In this document: piece after piece, positions 1 through 4,851 of the stretch
Position numbering within the stretch: the first letter of the stretch is position 1
How the letters are laid out: the number at the start of each line of letters is the position of its first letter
Assembly: GCA_020860865.1 (NCBI GenBank)
Contig: JAJBTL010000257.1
Coordinates: 1-8,360, forward strand
Direction of reading: 5' to 3'
DNA from: Planctomycetota bacterium
GTDB taxonomy: Bacteria; Planctomycetota; SZUA-567
Length of the DNA stretch: 8,360 nt
Program-made: the position numbers and the translations under genes
Notes under the pieces: model-generated
What the model saw: only the letters and a program-made list of their open reading frames with translations
The model's database searches: none
Told to the model about the DNA's origin: nothing

Positions 1-872
1 TGAAGAAACAGCCGGTACTCATCGGCCTCAGTAACACAAACACGCCGCTCATTCTCGACAAGGAAATGGCGGAGACGATTCTCACATTCGCCAAATACCG
101 CCAGCCCATTATCATCGCCTCCGCCGCCATGTCCGGCACCACCGCCCCCGTCACCATCGCCGGCTCCATCGCCCTTACGAACGCCGAAGTCCTCGCCAGT
201 ATCGCCATGGTCCAGATGTATTCGCCCGGCACGCCCGTCCTTTACGGTTCCCAGTCCACCGTTGCCGACATGCGAACAGGCGGCATCGCCATCGGTGCGG
301 CCGAAGGCGCGTTGTGCGCGAAGTACGCGGCAAAATTGGGGAAATTCTACGGCGTTCCGGTCCGTGGCGGCGGCGCCCTCACCGACGCCAAGGCGTTCGA
401 TCCGCAAGCGGCGTACGAAGGCATGCTGAATTACTACGCCTGCGCGGACAATAAAATCAACCTCATCCTCCATGCCGCCGGCGTCATGAACGGCTACCTG
501 TCCATGTCGTTCGACAAGGTCATAATGGATTTTGAAATTATCGACTACGTCAACCGCTACCTCAGTGATGTTGTCGTCGACGAGGAAACAATTCCGGAAG
601 ACGTCATCCACGAGGTCGGCCACACCGGTCACTATCTCATGGAGGACCACACCCTCGAGTACTGCCGCGTCGATCCGATGGAAACGCACATTTCCGCCCG
701 CGGCGTCCAGACCGATCCGAAAACATTCTACAAGAATATCGATAAACGGATGCAGGAACTGCTGGACAGCTACGTCAAGCCAGCCGTTCCGGAAGACCGC
801 CTGGAGAAGATGAAGGCGATACTTCGGGACAAAGGCATTTCCGAAGAACTCATCGCCAAATGCACCGAATAA
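1..872 (+). CDS. MttB-superfamily (trimethylamine methyltransferase-like) corrinoid methyltransferase, 5' end cut off by window
   Basis: The frame is open from base 3 (the first ATG, base 66, is internal) to TAA at 870-872, giving 289 visible residues of a family usually about 470-500 long, so the N-terminus lies outside. Family members move a methyl group from a methylated amine to the cobalt of a partner corrinoid protein in the cytoplasm. Visible hallmarks are the Ile/Ala/Gly-rich barrel segment IIIASAAMSGTTAPVT, the loop GGGALTDAKAFDPQAAYE, the segment SFDKVIMDFEI, and the C-terminal HEVGHTGHYLMEDHTLEY. No in-frame TAG occurs, although the visible part should span the pyrrolysine position of true MttB. 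This is therefore a pyrrolysine-free homologue of the MtgB/MtpB/MtcB kind, whose known substrates are glycine betaine, proline betaine and carnitine. The downstream BCCT transporter supports a quaternary-amine substrate; the exact one is not known. The corrinoid partner protein is not in the window. Confidence 0.92.
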   Translation, partial: KKQPVLIGLSNTNTPLILDKEMAETILTFAKYRQPIIIASAAMSGTTAPVTIAGSIALTNAEVLASIAMVQMYSPGTPVLYGSQSTVADMRTGGIAIGAAEGALCAKYAAKLGKFYGVPVRGGGALTDAKAFDPQAAYEGMLNYYACADNKINLILHAAGVMNGYLSMSFDKVIMDFEIIDYVNRYLSDVVVDEETIPEDVIHEVGHTGHYLMEDHTLEYCRVDPMETHISARGVQTDPKTFYKNIDKRMQELLDSYVKPAVPEDRLEKMKAILRDKGISEELIAKCTE

Positions 873-913
873 CAAAAGCTGGTTACGAGCGTGTTTTTTC
901 CAACAATACCCTC

Positions 914-1011
914 GGACCTCCGGTTCGCTACGACAACGGTGTGACGGTAAGAACGCCCTGACAACGATCCTCCGCCCAACGCCGGAGCGTGCCGTTTCCG
1001 GAGGTCTTTTT
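914..1011 (+). terminator. Long-stem RNA element ending in a T-run between methyltransferase and transporter
   Basis: GACCTCCGG (915-923) pairs perfectly with CCGGAGGTC (998-1006), and the 3' arm is followed at once by TTTTT (1007-1011), the layout of an intrinsic terminator. The loop of 74 bases is far larger than a simple terminator loop. It can fold further: 935-939 with 992-996 (AACGG/CCGTT), 970-974 with 983-987 (CTCCG/CGGAG), and GGTGT (938-942) with ACGCC (953-957), the last competing with the first. GACAACG occurs twice (932-938, 960-966). It probably ends the methyltransferase transcript. It could also be a regulatory RNA controlling read-through into the transporter. I do not recognise a known riboswitch class in it. 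Confidence 0.55.
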
Positions 1012-1050
1012 CCATTGTCATTTTCTACATAATTCTATTTCGCCCTCAGT

Positions 1051-1056
1051 GAGGAG
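1051..1056 (+). promoter_or_regulatory. Ribosome binding site of the BCCT transporter
   Basis: GAGGAG lies 9 bases before the ATG at 1066, which fixes the start of the transporter. No convincing promoter is visible between the T-run at 1011 and this site, so read-through from the methyltransferase gene remains possible. Confidence 0.75.
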
Positions 1057-1065
1057 AGTATCGAC

Positions 1066-2691
1066 ATGATTAACAGAGCAAGCGTTCGATTTAGAGAGGC
1101 GTGGCGCCAGTTCGGTGATATGCGGAAAAAAGCCCTCGACCGGAAAGTGTTTTATCCCGGCGCCATCTGCCTCCTCCTTGTCGTCATTTTCGGCGCCGTT
1201 TTTCCGACCCAGATGGAATACGCCCTGAACGAATCCCTGGCCTGGATCATGGACCATTTCAAATGGTTGTACGTCCTGTGCGTCATGGCGATTGTCGGGC
1301 TGTTTCTCTGGATTCTTTTCGGTCCGTGCGGCAGCATCCGCTTCGGCGGCAAGAACGCGAAGCCGAGCCTGAAAACCAGCACCTGGTGCACCCTCTCCCT
1401 GACCGGCACCATCGCCGTCGGCATCTGCTTCTACGGCGTGTCCGGGCCGGTCAACCTGTTCATGAACCCGCCCGCCTTTCTTGGCGTTGAAGCCGGGACC
1501 CGGGAAGCCATCATTCCGACGCTTAAATACTGCTTCCTCCACTACGGCCTGCCGTCCTACTTCATTATTCTCACCGCCGCCCTCGCCATCGCCCTCGTTT
1601 ATTACAACGGCAACCGCGCCCTCCGTGGCAACTCGGCCCTCTATCCCCTCATTGGCGAGAGGAGCGAAGGGTTTATCGGCACCCTGGTCAATATCGTCAT
1701 GGTTGTCAGCCTCATCGTCTGCGGCACCAACATGGGTCTGGCCGTCATTCAGTTGAACTCCGGCATCGGTACCGTCGCCGGCATGACGGAAGTGCCGAAA
1801 TATGAAACGATCATCATCATTATTTACACCGTCGGCACCGTTATTTTCGCCACTTCCGGCGTCCATAAGTTGATGGGAAAACTGAGTAACTTCAATGCCT
1901 TCTGCTACGCCGTCATTCTCCTGTTCGTCCTTCTTGTCGGCAATACGAACCGCATACTCAATCTTCTCTTCACCGCCGTCGGTGAGTATGTCGTCGATTT
2001 CATCCCCATGGTTTCCTTTGGCGATCCGATCTATGAAACCGGCTGGCAAAGCACCTGGTCAATGTTCTATTATTCCTGGAACATCGTCGTTCCCGGCCTC
2101 ATGCAGGCGTTTTTCTACGTCAGTATCTGTTACGGCCGCACCCTTCGCCAGTTCGTGTTCGTGAACTGCATCCTGCCGTGCGCCGTTGTCTTTACCTGGT
2201 ACGCGGCGTTTGGCGGGTCGGCCATGCTCGGCATTGTCGAAGGCAGCAACCTCTGGGAAGTGATGCAGCAATACGGCGACGGCATCGCCACCTTTGCCTT
2301 CCTCGACACCCTCCCGTTCGCGGCCATTACAAAATGGGGATTTATCGTCGTCGCGATGATCACCTTCATCACCTTCTCCGACTCCATCGCCTATTCCTTC
2401 CCGATGATGTTTATGAAAGACACAGCCGAAGACGCCTCCCTCACCAAGACCCCGAAAGTCCTGAACGCCGCCGTCGCCCTCTTCATGGGCGCGTTGACCG
2501 CCGTTCTTCTTTTTGTCGGAGGCTATAACGCCTTGAACGCGGTGATTACGGTGTTCGCCTTCCCCTCGGTGATCCTCACGCTTCTCATGGTAATTTCCGC
2601 CATCAAGATGCTTCTCAATCGTAAAAAGTACGACATCACCTATTACGAAAAAGAAGTGGAGGAAGTCCCCGAACCGGTAGTCGCGCAGTAA
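1066..2691 (+). CDS. BCCT-family (betaine/carnitine/choline-type) transporter
   Basis: A 541-residue inner-membrane protein of usual BCCT length, with about 12 hydrophobic segments from residue 30 to 517 and a charged C-terminal tail (YYEKEVEEVPEP). Family hallmarks are FYGVSGP (122-128), NSALYPLIGER (189-199), the signature segment WSMFYYSWN (331-339) followed by GRTLRQF (357-363), and FGGSAMLGIVEG (382-393). These proteins import or exchange compounds with a trimethylammonium-like head group. The neighbouring MttB homologue suggests that the cargo is demethylated inside the cell. Compared by eye with BetP, the pocket is altered: HYGLPSY replaces the usual HWG..xW, the TM8 box reads F-Y-Y-S-W-N instead of F-Y-W-A-W-W, and TIAVG (115-119) replaces GMGIG. 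Substrate and ion coupling cannot be assumed from betaine carriers. The start at ATG 1066 is supported by GAGGAG nine bases upstream. Confidence 0.93.
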   Translation: MINRASVRFREAWRQFGDMRKKALDRKVFYPGAICLLLVVIFGAVFPTQMEYALNESLAWIMDHFKWLYVLCVMAIVGLFLWILFGPCGSIRFGGKNAKPSLKTSTWCTLSLTGTIAVGICFYGVSGPVNLFMNPPAFLGVEAGTREAIIPTLKYCFLHYGLPSYFIILTAALAIALVYYNGNRALRGNSALYPLIGERSEGFIGTLVNIVMVVSLIVCGTNMGLAVIQLNSGIGTVAGMTEVPKYETIIIIIYTVGTVIFATSGVHKLMGKLSNFNAFCYAVILLFVLLVGNTNRILNLLFTAVGEYVVDFIPMVSFGDPIYETGWQSTWSMFYYSWNIVVPGLMQAFFYVSICYGRTLRQFVFVNCILPCAVVFTWYAAFGGSAMLGIVEGSNLWEVMQQYGDGIATFAFLDTLPFAAITKWGFIVVAMITFITFSDSIAYSFPMMFMKDTAEDASLTKTPKVLNAAVALFMGALTAVLLFVGGYNALNAVITVFAFPSVILTLLMVISAIKMLLNRKKYDITYYEKEVEEVPEPVVAQ

Positions 2692-2721
2692 CATTATTGT
2701 CCCAAATATTAAGTGAATTTC

Positions 2722-2753
2722 GTCAGCGCCGTGGCTGTCCGCACGGCGCTGAT
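2722..2753 (+). terminator. Strong hairpin after the BCCT gene, probable transcript end
   Basis: CAGCGCCGTG (2724-2733) and CACGGCGCTG (2742-2751) form a perfect 10-bp stem with an 8-base loop, extendable by one A-T and one G-U pair. The hairpin starts 33 bases after the transporter stop. The sequence after it (ATTGTTA) is only weakly T-rich, so it may work as a poor intrinsic terminator or as a 3'-end stabilising structure. Confidence 0.55.
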
Positions 2754-2795
2754 ATTGTTATGGAAGAGAGTTTGACGGGCATTTCGGCATCATGG

Positions 2796-2824
2796 TTGTA
2801 GTGACGGACTTCATGTGGTATAAA
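2796..2824 (+). promoter_or_regulatory. Candidate sigma70-type promoter for the gene at 2912
   Basis: TTGTAG (2796-2801), a 17-base spacer, then TATAAA (2819-2824) preceded by TGG, which gives an extended -10 (TGnTATAAA). The -35 box is weak (three of six). Transcription would begin near 2831, leaving a leader of about 80 bases to the ATG at 2912. Confidence 0.4.
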
Positions 2825-2911
2825 CTTGGTCTCAACTTTGCCGCCCCAATAGAATATTCGAAAAAAGAAATCGACTGGACACGACGGACTAAAAACTAAG
2901 AGTGAAACATT

Positions 2912-3523
2912 ATGTCGAATAACGCCTGGCTTCTTCTCCTACTGATAGGTGCGGCAGCGATTTTAATACGGCTTTGGGTAGGCCAAATGAACCATGCCCG
3001 CATACGCAGGTACATTGCCGGCCAAGGCGGAGAGGTATTGAGTATTACCTGGAAGCCGTTCGGTGCCGGCTGGTTCGGCGAGAAGGATTCGGTCATATAC
3101 GAAATTCGCTATCGGGACCGGGAAGGAAACATCCGTAGCGCCACCTGCAAGACAAGCATGTTTTCCGGAGTGTATTTCACCAACGACGTTGTCGTTTCCC
3201 GCACCCGACGTCCCGTAAACCACGAGGAATCTCCGCGATACCGGCCCGCTCCTTCGCCCACGCCAGTGGAGAATATTCCCATGCCGTCACCGGAGGCAAT
3301 GGATGCCAACGCCCTCTCCTTCGAAAACCGTCGGCTACGCGAAGAAAATCGCCAATTACGCGCGGACGGCGAACGCTTGCGCAGGGAAAACTGGTACCGC
3401 CCTCCAACGCCGCCGTCGAAGGGCCTGAGATGTAACTGGTGCGGGAAGGGGGACTCGAACCCCCACGGTTTTCACCACAAGATCCTAAATCTTGCGCGTC
3501 TGCCATTCCGCCATTCCCGCTAA
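2912..3523 (+). CDS. Small membrane-anchored hypothetical protein with coiled coil; 3' end overlaps an antisense tRNA
   Basis: I do not recognise a named family. Residues 5-23 are a hydrophobic segment (WLLLLLIGAAAILIRLWVG) fitting a single N-terminal membrane anchor. Residues 28-97 form a compact beta-rich-looking domain (GGEVLSITWKPFGAGWFG, VIYEIRYRDREGN, TSMFSGVYFTND). A Pro/Ser-rich linker follows (about 105-130), then a charged heptad-like stretch around 137-160 with repeated R-L-R-E-E-N. Codon 176 onward (3437-3520) is the antisense of a tRNA-Leu gene, so residues 176-203 (CGKGDSNPHG... type) are almost certainly not a selected protein sequence. A one-base shift near 3420 would end the frame at TGA 3426 or TAA 3433, just before the tRNA, so the true C-terminus is doubtful. 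It has its own candidate promoter upstream. The ribosome binding site is weak (AAGAG, 2898-2902 region). Confidence 0.6.
   Translation: MSNNAWLLLLLIGAAAILIRLWVGQMNHARIRRYIAGQGGEVLSITWKPFGAGWFGEKDSVIYEIRYRDREGNIRSATCKTSMFSGVYFTNDVVVSRTRRPVNHEESPRYRPAPSPTPVENIPMPSPEAMDANALSFENRRLREENRQLRADGERLRRENWYRPPTPPSKGLRCNWCGKGDSNPHGFHHKILNLARLPFRHSR
3437..3520 (-). tRNA. tRNA-Leu, anticodon UAG
   Basis: Reading the - strand from 3520, the acceptor arm GCGGGAA pairs with TTCCCGC over 7 bp. It is followed by discriminator A (3440) and a genome-encoded CCA (3437-3439). The D stem is GCG/CGC with GG in the loop. The anticodon stem is CAAGA/TCTTG with loop TTTAGGA, giving anticodon TAG. The long variable arm GGT-GAAA-ACC is typical of leucine tRNAs. 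The T arm is GGGGG-TTCGAGT-CCCCC. It reads CUA, and other CUN codons by wobble. The gene lies antisense to the end of the + strand reading frame that begins at 2912. Confidence 0.97.
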
Positions 3524-3551
3524 TATGCAATACCGAAAAAGTGCGGCCGCT

Positions 3552-3580
3552 ATTGTATGCAGGGACCTTTCCCCACGCAA
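3552..3580 (-). promoter_or_regulatory. Candidate promoter of the tRNA-Leu gene
   Basis: On the - strand TTGCGT (3580-3575), a 17-base spacer and TACAAT (3557-3552). The predicted start near 3544 leaves about 24 bases before the tRNA 5' end at 3520. The same box pair (TTGCG followed 17-18 bases later by TACAAT) occurs before the kinase operon, which lends mutual support. Confidence 0.5.
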
Positions 3581-3663
3581 TGGGGAACACGTCTTTCCGC
3601 ACATACTCCCACCGTCCTCCATGCATCCCAACCATAACCGTATTCCCGGCCTCCAGCCAAGGG

Positions 3664-3679
3664 ACCGTGGCACCGTGGC
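3664..3679 (+). repeat. Tandem 8-base direct repeat upstream of the hydrolase
   Basis: ACCGTGGC occurs twice head to tail. It lies about 75 bases before the likely hydrolase start at 3756, so it could be a pair of regulator half-sites, or chance. The surrounding stretch 3521-3755 shows no convincing coding sequence on either strand. Confidence 0.4.
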
Positions 3680-3696
3680 TGACATCAACCAGATAT

Positions 3697-3719
3697 GGAT
3701 TAACGGATGACGTTAATCC
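3697..3719. promoter_or_regulatory. Perfect inverted repeat upstream of the hydrolase (operator or hairpin)
   Basis: GGATTAAC (3697-3704), a 7-base centre, then GTTAATCC (3712-3719). The two 8-base arms are exact. The site ends 36 bases before the ATG at 3756 and is not followed by a T-run, so an operator or mRNA leader hairpin is likelier than a terminator. Confidence 0.4.
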
Positions 3720-3744
3720 TTTGGTGAGGATGCTCACACTGCCC

Positions 3745-3749
3745 AGGAG
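3745..3749 (+). promoter_or_regulatory. Ribosome binding site that places the hydrolase start at 3756
   Basis: AGGAG lies 6 bases before ATG 3756. No comparable site precedes ATG 3848, the first ATG in the main hydrolase frame. This indicates that translation starts at 3756 and that the two segments belong to one gene. Confidence 0.6.
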
Positions 3750-3755
3750 TTCGCC

Positions 3756-3847
3756 ATGTCCCTGTTCACCCAGGAAAACCCAAGCTGTTTGTCGAGACGC
3801 AGGACTATGTCGAGGAGTCGGAAAGTAAAGGCGCCCCGCCTGTTCAG
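3756..3847 (+). pseudogene. Out-of-frame 5' end of the alpha/beta hydrolase gene
   Basis: From ATG 3756 the frame begins MSLFTQENP and then degenerates into a Ser/Arg-rich shadow. From 3782, one frame back, the sequence reads KLFVETQDYVEES and then SKGAPPVQ, directly in frame with MLSPEAVREN at 3848. 'GAPP..xLSPEAxR' is the usual N-terminal cap pattern of family IV hydrolases, so this stretch is real protein. Joining the two at 3779-3782 gives a complete protein of about 348 residues. The junction is a missing base in the AAAACCCAA tract or, less likely, a programmed -1 shift at A-AAC-CCA (3776-3782). Confidence 0.65.
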
Positions 3848-4801
3848 ATGCTGTCACCGGAAGCTGTCCGGGAAAATTTCATACAATCCCAAATATCCAC
3901 CGTCGTTCCCATGCCCGATGTCGATTCGCGGGATATCGAACTCGAGGCCGGCCCGACCGGTACCATTTCCGTCCGCATTGTCAGGCCGAAAGGCTCCACC
4001 GGCAACCTGCCGGCCGTCCTCTATCTCCACGGCGGCGGCTGGGTGACGGGCGGCAAGGAAACGCATGACCGCCTCATCCGGGAAATCGCCCATGAAGGCG
4101 GCGTCGCCGTCGTCTTTCCGGACTACGGGCTGGCGCCGGAACACCCTTACCCGGTCGCCCTCGAACAATGCTACGCCGTTTTCGAAGAAATATGCAGGAG
4201 CGCCGATGAACTCGGCATCAACACCGACGGGTTTATCCTGATGGGCGACTCCGCCGGCGGCAACCTCGCCACCGTCATCGCCATGCTGGCCCAGGAACGC
4301 GGCGGTCCGCGCGCCCTCGCCCAGATTCTTTTTTATCCCGTTGTCGACACCCAGATGAACACCGATTCCTACAGCACCTTCTCCGACGGTCCACTCCTCA
4401 CCAAAAAGGCGATGTCGTGGTATTTCGATAATTACATTCCGGACAAAAACCGCCGTGAAGAACGTAACGTCTCGCCCCTCTACGCCCGGGATGAAGATTT
4501 GGAACAGTTGCCGCCCACTCTCATCATCACCGCCGAAAACGATCCGCTCCGGGATGAAGCGGAAGAATACGCCCGCCGTCTGGACGAGCTCGGCGTCGAA
4601 GTCGCCTGCTTCCGCCTCATCGGCGCCGTCCACGATTTCGCCGTCCTGAATTCCCTCGCCAACACCGCCTCGACCCGTATCGCCATCACTTTGGCGGTCG
4701 AAACGATGAAAAAGACGTTCCAGGCCACGTTCCCGATGGGCAACGTCATCACGGACAAGTCGGCCGACCAGTCCCTGAATAAGCCTATTGCCCAACGGTG
4801 A
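3848..4801 (+). CDS. Alpha/beta hydrolase, family IV (hormone-sensitive lipase type) esterase
   Basis: The main frame is 317 residues from ATG 3848 to TGA 4799-4801. Hallmarks of the alpha/beta hydrolase fold-3 family are the oxyanion-hole motif HGGGW (61-65), PDYGLAPEHPYP (91-102), the nucleophile elbow GDSAGG with Ser135, the acid in NDPLRDE (Asp232) and the catalytic His262 in VHDF. The triad is complete, so the enzyme should hydrolyse carboxyl esters; the substrate is unknown. No signal peptide is seen, so it is probably cytoplasmic. There is no ribosome binding site before 3848, and the family's usual N-terminal cap is encoded upstream in the same frame back to 3782. The real start is therefore ATG 3756, with a frameshift between. 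The gene converges on the ABC exporter and is not in an operon with its neighbours. Confidence 0.92.
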   Translation: MLSPEAVRENFIQSQISTVVPMPDVDSRDIELEAGPTGTISVRIVRPKGSTGNLPAVLYLHGGGWVTGGKETHDRLIREIAHEGGVAVVFPDYGLAPEHPYPVALEQCYAVFEEICRSADELGINTDGFILMGDSAGGNLATVIAMLAQERGGPRALAQILFYPVVDTQMNTDSYSTFSDGPLLTKKAMSWYFDNYIPDKNRREERNVSPLYARDEDLEQLPPTLIITAENDPLRDEAEEYARRLDELGVEVACFRLIGAVHDFAVLNSLANTASTRIAITLAVETMKKTFQATFPMGNVITDKSADQSLNKPIAQR

Positions 4802-4819
4802 GTCGTCCTGCACGACTTT
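4801..4819 (+). terminator. Weak hairpin at the hydrolase stop codon
   Basis: AGTCGT (4801-4806) pairs with ACGACT (4812-4817) around a 5-base loop, followed only by TT. It overlaps the stop codon. A 14-base perfect palindrome (GCGCC-GGCC-GGCGC, 4820-4833) follows directly. The whole 50-base gap lies between two converging genes, so these may together end one or both transcripts. The short T-tract keeps this uncertain. Confidence 0.3.
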
Positions 4820-4851
4820 GCGCCGGCCGGCGCCGCCCTGCACTCCAAGCT

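Noticed and set aside
914..1011. Cobalamin, SAM, glycine or ZTP riboswitch
   Set aside because: None of the conserved boxes I know for these classes is visible; kept only as an unassigned structured element.
1015..1033. TTGTCA followed by CATAAT as a promoter for the BCCT gene
   Set aside because: The boxes are only 7 bases apart, far below the usual 16-18, and no suitable partner box exists for either.
1018..2049. Long - strand open frame of 343 codons opposite the BCCT gene
   Set aside because: It is rich in Asp, Glu, Gly and His in the way expected from the antisense of a hydrophobic GC-rich gene; no family resemblance, and the BCCT protein on the + strand is unmistakable.
2792..2899. 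35-codon frame (MVVVTDFMWYKLG...) ending just before the gene at 2912
   Set aside because: No ribosome binding site, and it overlaps the promoter candidate; most likely chance.
3679..3720. CTGACA as a -35 box for a hydrolase promoter
   Set aside because: No acceptable -10 box at 15-19 bases; the GTTAAT within the inverted repeat is 27 bases away.
3439..3828. + strand frame starting MREGGLEPPRF
   Set aside because: This is the well-known spurious peptide produced by translating the reverse complement of a leucine tRNA; the remainder lacks coding character.
3177..3857. - strand open frame of 226 codons across the tRNA region
   Set aside because: It crosses the tRNA gene in sense orientation, has no ribosome site and no recognisable domain.
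3854..4843. - strand open frame of 329 codons opposite the hydrolase
   Set aside because: Antisense shadow; the + strand has complete esterase motifs and a full catalytic triad.
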